Source: Pseudomonas monteilii NBRC 103158 = DSM 14164 (GTDB lineage: Bacteria; Pseudomonadota; Gammaproteobacteria; Pseudomonadales; Pseudomonadaceae). Taken from it: a stretch of 61,479 nt of DNA. A program made the position numbers and the translations under genes. The stretch lies in NCBI RefSeq assembly GCF_000730605.1, contig NZ_BBIS01000013.1, positions 1 to 61,479 on the forward strand. Direction: 5' to 3'. Of the stretch, positions 25,144-33,197 are shown in pieces. The number at the start of each line of letters is the position of its first letter. The stretch's first letter is position 1. Below the pieces are notes generated by a model. That model had not been told where the DNA came from, did not search any database, and saw only the letters and a list, made by a program, of their open reading frames with translations.

Positions 25144-27864
25144 TCAGGCCTCCTGCTTCTTCAGCATGGCCAGGCTCAGGCCGGTGAACGCGGCAAAGAA
25201 GCCCAGCAGGATCAGGCACTGCGGCCACAGTTCGCGCAGGCCCAGTGCCTTGGTGAAGGTGCCGACCGCGATATCGAGGAAATAGCCCGCCGGGAACAGC
25301 TGGCCCATCACCGCCGCTGCGCCGTCCAGCGACGAGCGTGGCACGATCAGCCCGGAAAACTGGATCGTTGGCAGGCTGGTGATGATCATGGTGCCCAGGA
25401 TGGCCGCGATCTGGGTGCGGGTGAACGCCGAGATCAGCAGGCCCAGGCTGGTGGTGGCCAGCAGGTAGGCCACACCCCCGCAGGCCAGGGCCAGCACGCT
25501 GCCCTTGAGCGGCACGGCGAACAGCCAGCGGTTCATCGCCACCAGCAGCGCCAGGTTGACCAGGCTCACGGCAAGGTAGGGCATCTGCTTGCCCAGCAGG
25601 AACTCCAGGCGCGTGAGGGGGGTGGCATAGAAGTTGGTGATGGAGCCCAGCTCTTTCTCGCGGACGATGCCCAGCGCAGTAAGCATGGCCGGGATGAAGG
25701 CCAGGATCAGTGCCATCACGCCCGGGCCGATGGCATTCACGCTGACCACGTCTTGGTTGTAGCGAAAACGCGTTTCCAGACGCACCAGGTCCTGCCGCGC
25801 CTGCGGCTGTGGGCTGGCCCTTGCCAATTGCTCCAGGTTGGCCTGGTGCACGGCTTCCACGTAGTTGCGGCTGGTTTCTGCACGGAACGGCATGCCGCCG
25901 TCGAGCCAGGCTGCCACCACCGGCTGGCGTCCGGCATACAGGTCACGCCCAAAACCGGGAGGAATCTCCAGCGCCAGTTTGATTTCCGAGCGTTGCAGGC
26001 GCTGGTGCATTTCGCGGCTGTCGCGGATCGGCGCCTGCTCGGCGAAATACCGTGAGCCACGGAAGGCCTCAAGGTAGGCCCGGCTTTGCGGGCTCTGGTC
26101 CTGGTCGTGTACAGCAAAGGCAAGGTTTTCCACATCCAGCGAAATGCCGTAGCCGAAGATCACCATCATGAACAGCGCACCCAGCAGGGCGAAGGCCAGG
26201 CGTACCTTGTCGCGCAGCAGCTCCTTGCCCTCGCGGCTGGCCACCGCCAGCAGGCGGCGCAGGCTGAAGCCCCGGCGCAGCGGCGGCGCGGCCGTGGCGG
26301 CCTGCTCCAGCACAGCGTTGTCCGTGGCTTGTGGTGCCAGCGCCTGGGCTTGCTCCAGGCAGCGCACGAATGCGTCCTCCAGGGTGTCGCCGTGGTACTG
26401 GCGCTGCAACGCCTCCGGTGTGTCGCAGGCCAGTACCCGCCCGGCATGCATCAGCGAGATGCGGTCGCAGCGCTGGGCTTCGTTCATGAAGTGAGTGGAA
26501 AGGAAAATGGTCACGCCCTGCTCGCGGGACAGTTCTACCAGCAGGCGCCAGAAGTCGTCGCGGGCGGCCGGGTCGACGCCAGAGGTCGGTTCGTCGAGGA
26601 TCAACACTTCCGGGCGGTGCAGCACCGCCACCGCCAACGACAGGCGCTGACGCAGGCCAAGGGGCAGGGCGCCGGACGGCTGGTCGGCGATAGCGGCGAG
26701 GTCGAAGCGCCCTATCAATTCGTCGATGCGCTGGGCGCTTTCGGCCTTGGGCAGGTCGAACAGGCGGGCATGCAAGGCCAGGTTTTGCCGGGTGCTGAGC
26801 TCACCATACAGCGAGAAGCTCTGCGACATGAAACCGACCCGCTTGCGCGTGGCCAGGTCGCTGGCGTCCACCGGGCGCCCCAGCAGGCTGGCGCTGCCCT
26901 CGCTGGCCGGCATCAGGCCGGTGAGCACTTTCATGGTGGTTGTCTTGCCGCAGCCGTTGGAACCGAGGAAGCCGAAGATCTCCCCACGGCCGATGGCGAA
27001 GCTGACCTTGTTCACGGCTGTGAAGTCGCCAAAGCGCAGGGTCAGGTCGTGGGCCTCAATGGCGATCTGGCCGTCCTTGGCCTCACGCGGCGGGATGGTC
27101 AGGGGTTGATGCTGCGCCTTGCCTGCGCCCTGGTAGTGGGTAAAGGCGTCGTCCAGCTTGCCACTGGGGGTGGCTGCGGCCAGCTCATGACTGGGGCCTG
27201 CGGCCAGCAGGCGGCCGCCATCGAGCATCAGGCAATGCTCGAATTGTTCGGCTTCTTCCATATAGGCGGTGGCCACCAACAGTGTCAATTGGGGGCGTTG
27301 TGCGCGTACCTGTTCGACCAGCTCCCAGAAGCGCCGCCGCGACAACGGGTCTACGCCAGTGGTCGGCTCGTCGAGGATCAGCAGGTCCGGCTCGTGGATC
27401 AACGCGCAGCACAGGCCCAGCTTCTGCTTCATGCCGCCTGACAGCTTGCCGGCCGGCCGCTCGGCAAAGCGCTGCAGGTCGGTGGCTTGCAGCAGGTTGG
27501 CCATACGCTGCTCGCACTCGCGCCGGCCCAGCCCGAACAGGGTGGCGAAAAAGCGGATGTTCTCGCTGATCGACAGTTCCGGGTACAGGTTGTTGCCCAG
27601 CCCCTGCGGCATGAACGCCACCTTCGGGTACAGCGCCGCCCGATGACGGCGCTGGCGGATCGAGCCGCCCAGCACCTGCAACTCGCCCTGTTGCAGGCGC
27701 TTCACGCCGGCGATCAGCCCAAGGAGGGTCGATTTGCCCGCGCCGTCAGGGCCGATCAGTGCGCAGCGGGTACCGGCAGGCAGGCTGAAACCCAGTGTAT
27801 GCAGCGCCGTCAGGTCGCCATAGCGGTGGCTGATACCCTCGGCCAGCAGTGCCGGGGCGTTCAT
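25144..27864 (-). CDS. RbbA-like ABC transporter: two ATPase domains fused to an ABC-2 permease
   Basis: A 906-residue fusion. ATPase 1 (about 5-235) has Walker A GPDGAGKST (38-46), signature LSGGMKQK and Walker B LLILDEPTTGVD. ATPase 2 (about 270-500) has Walker A GSNGCGKTT, Walker B VLILDEPTSGVD, and a degenerate signature LPLGLRQR in place of LSGGQ. The ABC-2 permease follows (about 530-906), with one helix, an extracytoplasmic domain and five or six C-terminal helices including 'VREKELGSITNFYATPLTRLEFLLGKQ'. Order and size match RbbA/YhiH of E. coli. Its start overlaps the HlyD gene by 4 bases. Confidence 0.92.
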   Translation of the reverse strand: MNAPALLAEGISHRYGDLTALHTLGFSLPAGTRCALIGPDGAGKSTLLGLIAGVKRLQQGELQVLGGSIRQRRHRAALYPKVAFMPQGLGNNLYPELSISENIRFFATLFGLGRRECEQRMANLLQATDLQRFAERPAGKLSGGMKQKLGLCCALIHEPDLLILDEPTTGVDPLSRRRFWELVEQVRAQRPQLTLLVATAYMEEAEQFEHCLMLDGGRLLAAGPSHELAAATPSGKLDDAFTHYQGAGKAQHQPLTIPPREAKDGQIAIEAHDLTLRFGDFTAVNKVSFAIGRGEIFGFLGSNGCGKTTTMKVLTGLMPASEGSASLLGRPVDASDLATRKRVGFMSQSFSLYGELSTRQNLALHARLFDLPKAESAQRIDELIGRFDLAAIADQPSGALPLGLRQRLSLAVAVLHRPEVLILDEPTSGVDPAARDDFWRLLVELSREQGVTIFLSTHFMNEAQRCDRISLMHAGRVLACDTPEALQRQYHGDTLEDAFVRCLEQAQALAPQATDNAVLEQAATAAPPLRRGFSLRRLLAVASREGKELLRDKVRLAFALLGALFMMVIFGYGISLDVENLAFAVHDQDQSPQSRAYLEAFRGSRYFAEQAPIRDSREMHQRLQRSEIKLALEIPPGFGRDLYAGRQPVVAAWLDGGMPFRAETSRNYVEAVHQANLEQLARASPQPQARQDLVRLETRFRYNQDVVSVNAIGPGVMALILAFIPAMLTALGIVREKELGSITNFYATPLTRLEFLLGKQMPYLAVSLVNLALLVAMNRWLFAVPLKGSVLALACGGVAYLLATTSLGLLISAFTRTQIAAILGTMIITSLPTIQFSGLIVPRSSLDGAAAVMGQLFPAGYFLDIAVGTFTKALGLRELWPQCLILLGFFAAFTGLSLAMLKKQEA

Positions 27865-28820
27865 TGCAGGTTGGCCGGCCAGTCCACCTCCGCCGTGCGC
27901 ACGTAGCCGGCGCCAGGCATGCCCGGTTTGGCCTGCGGCACGGTGCCCGGATCGGTCAGGCGCAGTTTTACCCGGAACACCAGCTTCTGCCGCTCGTCGC
28001 GGGTTTCCACCTGTTTGGGGGTGAACTGGGCCTTGGCCGCAACGAAAGCCACTTTCGCCGCAAGGGCGCGTTCGGGCAGGGCGTCGAGCACGATCCGCGC
28101 CTGGTCGCCTACCGTCAGCCGGCCGCTGGTGGAAGCCGGGAGGTACAGGTTCATGTACTGGTCGCTGGGGTCGATCAGCATCAGCACGCGGCCGCCAGCA
28201 CCCAGCACTTCACCGGGTTCGGCCAGGCGCAACTGGATAATGCCGTCGATGGGCGCACGCAGGCTGCTGTCGTCGATTTCACTGGTGAGCTGGGCCACCT
28301 GGGCTTCGGCGGCGCCGATGGCGGCCTTGATTGCTGCCAGCTGGGCGCGGGCCGCGACCACGGCCGAGTTGGCCGTGTCGAAGCGCGCCTGCTGTTGGTC
28401 GAGCAACTGCTGGCTGGCGTACTTGCGCTGGAAAATTTCGCGCACGCGCTTGAGTTCCTGGCTGGCCAGCAGCAATTCGCTCTGGCGCAACTGTACGGAC
28501 GCTTGGGCCGCTGCGTAGTTTTCCCGGGCGCGCAGCACTTCGGCTTCGGCCTGGCTGCGCTGGGCTTCCATGGTGCGGGTGTCGATACGTGCCAGCAACT
28601 GGCCGCGGGTGACCTTGTCGCCTTCGTCGACCAGCACTTCGGCCAGGCGACCGGGGATTTTGCTGGCGATTTGCACTTCTGTGGCCTCCAGGCGGCCATT
28701 TCCCATGCTCAGGCCTTCGGGCAACTGGTCGTGTAGCGATTTCCAGTACCCCAGACCACCAGCTGTTGCCAGCAGGGCGATCAGTGCGGTGGCGAAGATT
28801 CTGGGGGCATATCGGTTCAT
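27861..28820 (-). CDS. HlyD-family membrane fusion protein (YhiI-like)
   Basis: A 319-residue periplasmic adaptor with one N-terminal transmembrane anchor (RIFATALIALLATAGGLGYW). It has the split biotinyl-lipoyl hairpin ('LEATEVQIASKIPGRLAEVLVDEGDKV...' and 'SSLRAPIDGIIQLRLAEPGEVL') around a helical coiled-coil hairpin of about 110 residues, then a beta-barrel domain. It would link the inner-membrane ABC-2 permeases to an outer-membrane TolC-type channel; no such channel gene is adjacent. First gene of the three-gene exporter operon, with ATGA overlap to the ATPase gene. Confidence 0.92.
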   Translation of the reverse strand: MNRYAPRIFATALIALLATAGGLGYWKSLHDQLPEGLSMGNGRLEATEVQIASKIPGRLAEVLVDEGDKVTRGQLLARIDTRTMEAQRSQAEAEVLRARENYAAAQASVQLRQSELLLASQELKRVREIFQRKYASQQLLDQQQARFDTANSAVVAARAQLAAIKAAIGAAEAQVAQLTSEIDDSSLRAPIDGIIQLRLAEPGEVLGAGGRVLMLIDPSDQYMNLYLPASTSGRLTVGDQARIVLDALPERALAAKVAFVAAKAQFTPKQVETRDERQKLVFRVKLRLTDPGTVPQAKPGMPGAGYVRTAEVDWPANLQ

Positions 28821-28915
28821 CGTTCTGCATCCTTGCGGTCATGCACAGCACATCATGGCGCGCGGCCCTGTATGGCGTGTTGATATCGGTCAAATCCTTG
28901 ACCTTAGCTGCACAT

Positions 28916-29365
28916 TCAACGCAACGCGACAATCACCGCCCATTGTTCGGGTGTTACCGGCATCACCGACAGGCGGCTGCCTTTTTGCACCAGCGGCAAC
29001 TCGGCCAGGCCGGCTTGTTGTTTCAGCCAGCCCAACTCCAGCACCCGAGGCAGGGTTTGCACATGGGCCACATCCACCGCGCTCCACGGGTTTTTCTCGG
29101 GCGTGGCCTTGGCATCGTAATAGTGGCTTTGCGGGTCCAGCGCGGTCGGGTCGGGGTAGGCTGCGCGAACGATCCTGGCAATGCCGGCGATGCCCGGTTG
29201 CGGGCAGCTGGAGTGGTAGAAGAAAAATTCGTCACCCACGCTCATGGCCCGCAGGAAATTACGTGCCTGATAGTTGCGCACGCCGTCCCAGCGCGCTTCG
29301 CCCAAGCGGCCGAGGGCTTCGATGGAGAGCTCGTCGGGCTCGGATTTCATCAGCCAATAGGCCAT
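28916..29365 (-). CDS. EVE-domain protein
   Basis: A 149-residue protein consisting of a single EVE (PUA-like) domain, a fold that binds modified bases in DNA or RNA. The N-terminus WLMKSEPDELSIE, the 'WDGVRNYQARNFLRAM' block, 'GDEFFFYHSSC' and 'WSAVDV' with the conserved aromatics are all present. Many bacteria carry it as a stand-alone gene in housekeeping regions, as here. Which modified base it reads is not known. It is divergent from the 51-residue membrane protein. Confidence 0.92.
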   Translation of the reverse strand: MAYWLMKSEPDELSIEALGRLGEARWDGVRNYQARNFLRAMSVGDEFFFYHSSCPQPGIAGIARIVRAAYPDPTALDPQSHYYDAKATPEKNPWSAVDVAHVQTLPRVLELGWLKQQAGLAELPLVQKGSRLSVMPVTPEQWAVIVALR

Positions 29366-29544
29366 GGATGTCGCTCCTGAAAAGGTTTGAAATAACCTGT
29401 TGCACGAAACCGACAGCCGGTTGGCGTCAAGGTTTGCGTGCGGACGCAGGTTGTCGGAAAATGCGCCCCGTTTAAAGCGCTATGCGCTGGCGATTCCCAG
29501 AAAATCGCCGCGCACTGAACAGTTTGCCTGGGGGGCATTCTTCG

Positions 29545-29700
29545 ATGAATCAACGTAAAAAGCCGGATCTGCTGTGGATCCTGGTGTTCATTTTTGGCCT
29601 GGGTGTGGTCACTACCGGTTATGCGCAAGGGTTCTGGGAGCGCAAGCTGGACAACGCCTACCAGATGCCGGTCGACGCCATCCAGCCACAACAACGTTGA
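29545..29700 (+). CDS. Small single-helix membrane protein, function unknown
   Basis: A 51-residue protein: a short basic start (MNQRKKPD), one strongly hydrophobic helix (LLWILVFIFGLGVVTTGYA, about residues 9-27), and a charged C-terminal tail of 24 residues. The positive-inside rule puts the N-terminus in the cytoplasm; the TGYAQG end could also look like a signal peptidase site. The ATG at 29545 follows a G-rich run (CCTGGGGGGCATTC). It lies alone between the EVE gene and fau (convergent). I recognise no family with a known role. Confidence 0.68.
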   Translation: MNQRKKPDLLWILVFIFGLGVVTTGYAQGFWERKLDNAYQMPVDAIQPQQR

Positions 29701-29718
29701 TGCCCTTGCTGGCGCCGC

Positions 29719-30327
29719 TCAACGTGGCGCCAGGTACCAGCCACGGTCCGAGACCGTCCCCTGCAGCGGTACATCCCAACTGGCCTGCGCCAGCCGCTCG
29801 ACCTTCTGGCATTCATGCGCCAGCCCCAGCAGCAAAGGCTTCTTCCAGGTTTTGCGACGCCCCTGGTAGGCCAGGCTGCGATCATAAAAGCCGCCGCCCA
29901 TGCCCAAGCGCCCGCCCACTTCATCGAAACCGACCAGCGGCAGCAGGATCAGGTCCAGCGCCCAGATCGGCCGTTGGCGCTTGCGGTCGGTGACCGGTTC
30001 GGGAATACGAAAGCGGTTGGGCCTGAGCTTTTCGCCCTGCTCGAAACGCTGGAACACCATGCGTGTACGTGGCCAGGCGTGCAGCACCGGCAGGTAGGTG
30101 TGCTTGCCGCGGCGTTGAGCTTCCCGCAGCAGCAGCCCGGGGTCGATTTCGCCGTCGTTGGGCAAATACAAGGCAATGTGCCGGGCGCGGCGGAACAGCG
30201 GGTGTTGCGCCAGTTGGCGGTACAGGCCGAGGGTGGCCTGGCGTTGCTGGGCAGGGGTAAGGGCGCGGCGGGCGTTGCGAAGCAGGCGACGGAGCTGGGG
30301 GCGGGTGAGCGGCGCGGTGTCGGTCAT
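29719..30327 (-). CDS. fau: 5-formyltetrahydrofolate cyclo-ligase
   Basis: This 202-residue enzyme converts 5-formyl-THF to 5,10-methenyl-THF with ATP, recycling the folate that inhibits serine hydroxymethyltransferase. Signature blocks are 'ALYLPNDGEIDP' in the substrate site and the ATP loop 'DLILLPLVGFDEVGGRLGMGGGFYDR'. I chose the ATG at 30327, because the family starts with a TRPQLRRLLRNARR-type helix; an upstream Met at 30360 is in frame but adds unconserved sequence. It lies just downstream of the 6S RNA on the same strand, as in most gamma-proteobacteria, and may be cotranscribed with it. Confidence 0.93.
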   Translation of the reverse strand: MTDTAPLTRPQLRRLLRNARRALTPAQQRQATLGLYRQLAQHPLFRRARHIALYLPNDGEIDPGLLLREAQRRGKHTYLPVLHAWPRTRMVFQRFEQGEKLRPNRFRIPEPVTDRKRQRPIWALDLILLPLVGFDEVGGRLGMGGGFYDRSLAYQGRRKTWKKPLLLGLAHECQKVERLAQASWDVPLQGTVSDRGWYLAPR

Positions 30328-30376
30328 GGCACGGGCGATCCCAGAAGTGATGGCCGACATTGTTGGCCAAAACGAA

Positions 30377-30400
30377 TTGCCCGCCAGAAGGGGCGGGCAA
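30377..30400 (-). terminator. Hairpin downstream of 6S RNA
   Basis: Perfect 9-base stem TTGCCCGCC (30377-30385) / GGCGGGCAA (30392-30400), about 10 bases past the 3' end of the 6S RNA. Partial read-through would carry transcription into fau. Confidence 0.6.
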
Positions 30401-30409
30401 GAAAATTCA

Positions 30410-30587
30410 GGCTCCCCGATAAGACCGCTATCGGTGTAGCCCTTGAACCCGAAAGTTCAAGGTGGAGATTGCAGGGGGCGTTAAGGCTTTCCGTCGGGCG
30501 GACATGCACACCGGCCCCAGCGTGCAACCCCCGTGGTTGTGCGTATCGGCTCAGGGACATAACCGACTGGCGCATCCCCCAGGGAGT
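30410..30587 (-). ncRNA. ssrS: 6S RNA
   Basis: A 6S RNA of about 178 bases, which mimics an open promoter and traps sigma70 RNA polymerase in stationary phase. Blocks shared with E. coli 6S can be read in order on the minus strand: CCCTGAGCCGATA, GAAAGCCTTAA and CACCTTGAAC...GGGTTCAAGGG. The 5' CTCCC and 3' GGGGAG ends pair to close the molecule, and the centre has two long arms around the bulge. A TATACT -10 at 30594-30599 fixes the 5' end near 30587. The position between zapA and fau is the conserved one. Ends are accurate to a few bases. Confidence 0.9.
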
Positions 30588-30593
30588 GGCGCC

Positions 30594-30599
30594 AGTATA
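30594..30599 (-). promoter_or_regulatory. -10 box of the 6S RNA gene
   Basis: TATACT on the minus strand, 6-7 bases before the deduced 6S 5' end. The -35 would fall inside the 3' end of zapA. Confidence 0.55.
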
Positions 30600-30605
30600 C
30601 CAATG

Positions 30606-30926
30606 TCAGCCGATTTTGGTACCCGTGTCGTCGGACAGCGCCTGATCGACCCGCTCCAGCAGGTCGCGCACCTGTTCACGGGTGGTGCCGCTGGCCGGCG
30701 CTTCATTACGGTCTTCCTGGCGGTGAAGCATCTCGTGGGTAATGTTCAAGGCTGCCATCACCGCGATACGGTCGGCGCCAATCACCTTGCCGCTGCTGCG
30801 GATCTCGCGCATTTTGCCGTCCAGGTAGCGCGCGGCGCTGACCAGGTTGTTGCGCTCTTCCGGTGGGCAGATGATCGAGTATTCTTTGTCGAGGATCTGC
30901 ACGGTGACGCTATTGCTTGAACTCAT
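30606..30926 (-). CDS. zapA: Cell division protein ZapA
   Basis: ZapA, 106 residues, crosslinks FtsZ filaments in the Z ring. The N-terminal head has 'VTVQILDKEYSIICPPEERNNLVSAARYLDGKMREIR', the family core, and the C-terminal half is a coiled-coil helix rich in Glu, Arg and Gln. The ATG at 30926 overlaps the stop of the upstream ZapB-like gene by 4 bases (ATGA), so the two are translationally coupled. The longer in-frame reading to 31166 lies in the other gene and is not likely. Confidence 0.94.
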   Translation of the reverse strand: MSSSNSVTVQILDKEYSIICPPEERNNLVSAARYLDGKMREIRSSGKVIGADRIAVMAALNITHEMLHRQEDRNEAPASGTTREQVRDLLERVDQALSDDTGTKIG

Positions 30927-31141
30927 GAGTCTTGCTCCAGAGCCTTGAGGCGTAAAATCATCGACTCGACTTTGCGCTTGGCGATCTCGTTCTTTTCGAT
31001 GAGGTGGGCGCGCTCTTCGCGCCAGGATTTTTCCTGCGCTACTAGGAGTGCATTTTGCCGTTTTAGTTGCTCGACGCGTTCGATCAGCAACTCGAATCGG
31101 CTCATCAGTGCCTGCAGGTCGTTCTCTTGCGTGGGTTGCAC
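30923..31141 (-). CDS. ZapB-like coiled-coil protein (TIGR02449 type)
   Basis: A 72-residue protein that is almost wholly one coiled coil: 'LMSRFELLIERVEQLKRQNALL' followed by a charged helix to the end, with heptad Leu/Ile/Val. It matches the small TIGR02449 family found in front of zapA in pseudomonads and resembles ZapB, the ZapA partner that links the Z ring to the chromosome terminus. The start is GTG at 31141, with GGAG 8 bases upstream. The ATGA overlap with zapA supports a joint role in division; that role is inferred. Confidence 0.82.
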   Translation of the reverse strand: MQPTQENDLQALMSRFELLIERVEQLKRQNALLVAQEKSWREERAHLIEKNEIAKRKVESMILRLKALEQDS

Positions 31142-31286
31142 TCGATTCGCTCCGTCGTTGAGTCACCTGGCGATGATGCCTCTCCCTGGGCGGCGACGGC
31201 CAGTGCCGATGGTCTTGGCGCGCCTGCCGGTGCTAGGATACAAGGTCTCCATTCTAGTCATTGCGCCGTCTGGCGCCTAGCTGCCC

Positions 31287-31841
31287 ATGCCCAATACCCA
31301 ATCGCCCTACATCGCCTTCGCCATGCTGCTTTCGAGCAATGGCCACCCTGTTACCCCGGCCGAGCTGCACGGCCTGCTGATCGGCCGTAGCTGCGCCGGT
31401 GCCGGCTTTGACGCCGACGGCTGGCTGGCAGATGCCGCCCAGCTGCTGGAAACCGAGCCCGGTGATACCGTGCGCAATGCCCTGGTCGGCCTGCAGGAAA
31501 TGGTCAAGGGCGAGCTCACCAGCGACGACATGGCCATTGTCCTGCTGTTGCCTTCCGACGACGCCGCACTGAGCGACCGCGCCACCGCGCTGGGCCAGTG
31601 GTGCCAGGGCTTCATCACCGGTTTTGGCCTGAATGCCGGTGGCAAGGACCTGTCCGACGAAGCCAAGGACGTGCTGCAGGACCTGGTGGCTATTTCCCAG
31701 GTGCAGGAAGCGCTCGAAGAGTCCGAAGACGGCGAGAGCGACTACATGGAAGTCATGGAATACCTGCGCGTGGCACCGCTGTTGCTGTTCTCCGAGCTGG
31801 CCAAGCCGGCCGCACCCGCGCCCAAGCCATCGCTGCACTGA
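31287..31841 (+). CDS. UPF0149 (YgfB/YecA-like) family protein
   Basis: A 184-residue acidic cytoplasmic protein of the UPF0149 family, with '[28 protein letters not shown]' at the start and '[11 protein letters not shown]' in the middle, as in YgfB. In P. aeruginosa the YgfB homologue affects AmpDh3 expression and beta-lactam resistance. It opens the pepP-ubiH-thioesterase-ubiI operon and diverges from the zapA pair, the same neighbourhood as in E. coli (ygfB-pepP-ubiH-ubiI). The role of this particular gene is transferred by homology. Confidence 0.9.
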   Translation: MPNTQSPYIAFAMLLSSNGHPVTPAELHGLLIGRSCAGAGFDADGWLADAAQLLETEPGDTVRNALVGLQEMVKGELTSDDMAIVLLLPSDDAALSDRATALGQWCQGFITGFGLNAGGKDLSDEAKDVLQDLVAISQVQEALEESEDGESDYMEVMEYLRVAPLLLFSELAKPAAPAPKPSLH

Positions 31842-31862
31842 TCAACCGGGGGTAGTCTGCCC

Positions 31863-33197
31863 ATGAGCCACATTCCCAAGGCCGAGTATGCCCGTCGGCG
31901 CAAGGCGCTGATGGCGCAGATGGTCCCCAACAGCATCGCCATCCTGCCCGCCGCCGCAGTTGCCATCCGCAACCGCGACGTCGAGCACGTGTACCGCCAG
32001 GACAGCGATTTCCAGTACCTCAGCGGCTTCCCGGAGCCGGAGGCAGTGATTGCGTTGATCCCCGGGCGTGAGCACGGCGAGTACGTGCTGTTTTGCCGTG
32101 AACGCAACCCCGAGCGCGAACTATGGGACGGCCTGCGGGCCGGCCAGGAAGGCGCTGTGCGCGATTTTGGCGCCGACGATGCCTTCCCCATCACCGACAT
32201 CGACGAGATTCTGCCGGGCCTGATCGAAGGCCGCGAGCGGGTGTACAGCGCCATGGGCAGCAATGCCGAGTTCGACCGCCGGCTGATGGACTGGATTAAC
32301 GTGATCCGCTCCAAGGCCCGCCTGGGCGCGCAGCCGCCGAACGAGTTCGTTGCGCTGGATCATCTGCTGCACGACATGCGTCTGTATAAATCGGCGGCGG
32401 AAGTAAAGGTGATGCGCGCGGCGGCAGACATTTCTGCACGGGCCCATGTGCGGGCCATGCAGGCCTGCCGGGCCGGGCTGCACGAATACAGCCTGGAAGC
32501 CGAACTGGATTACGAATTCCGCAAGGGCGGGGCGAAGATGCCGGCCTATGGCTCGATCGTCGCAGCCGGGCGCAATGGCTGCATCCTGCACTATCAGCAG
32601 AACGACGCCCCGCTCAAGGATGGCGACCTGGTGCTGATCGATGCTGGCTGCGAAATCGACTGCTACGCCAGCGACATCACCCGTACCTTCCCGGTTAGCG
32701 GGCGTTTTTCGCCCGAGCAGAAGGCCATCTACGAGCTGGTGCTCAAGGCCCAGGCGGCGGCCTTTGCCGAAATTGCCCCCGGCAAGCACTGGAACCACGC
32801 GCATGAGGCGACCGTGCGGGTGATTACCGAAGGCCTGGTGGAATTGGGCCTGCTCACCGGTGAGGTACAGGCGCTGATCGACAGTGAGGCCTACCGCGCC
32901 TTCTACATGCACCGTGCCGGGCACTGGCTGGGCATGGATGTGCACGATGTGGGCGAGTACAAGGTGGGTGGCGAGTGGCGAGTGCTGGAGCCCGGCATGG
33001 CGCTGACCGTCGAACCGGGCATCTACATTGGCGCCGACAATCAGGCCGTGGCCAGGAAATGGCGCGGCATTGGTGTAAGGATCGAGGACGACGTGGTGGT
33101 GACCAGGCAAGGTTGTGAAATCCTGACTTCGGGCGTGCCGCGCACGGTTGCCGAGATCGAGGCGCTGATGCAGGCCGCCCGCAAGGACGCGGCATGA
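31863..33197 (+). CDS. pepP: Xaa-Pro aminopeptidase P
   Basis: PepP is a cytoplasmic dimanganese enzyme that removes N-terminal residues before proline. The 444-residue protein has the N-terminal creatinase-like domain (to about 175) and the pita-bread catalytic domain. Metal ligands are visible: Asp in LIDAGCEIDCYASDITRTFP, His in HRAGHWLGMDVHDVG, Glu in VEPGIYIG and Glu in GVRIEDDVVV. Start ATG at 31863 lies 21 bases after the UPF0149 stop. Its TGA overlaps the ubiH ATG by 4 bases. Confidence 0.96.
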   Translation: MSHIPKAEYARRRKALMAQMVPNSIAILPAAAVAIRNRDVEHVYRQDSDFQYLSGFPEPEAVIALIPGREHGEYVLFCRERNPERELWDGLRAGQEGAVRDFGADDAFPITDIDEILPGLIEGRERVYSAMGSNAEFDRRLMDWINVIRSKARLGAQPPNEFVALDHLLHDMRLYKSAAEVKVMRAAADISARAHVRAMQACRAGLHEYSLEAELDYEFRKGGAKMPAYGSIVAAGRNGCILHYQQNDAPLKDGDLVLIDAGCEIDCYASDITRTFPVSGRFSPEQKAIYELVLKAQAAAFAEIAPGKHWNHAHEATVRVITEGLVELGLLTGEVQALIDSEAYRAFYMHRAGHWLGMDVHDVGEYKVGGEWRVLEPGMALTVEPGIYIGADNQAVARKWRGIGVRIEDDVVVTRQGCEILTSGVPRTVAEIEALMQAARKDAA

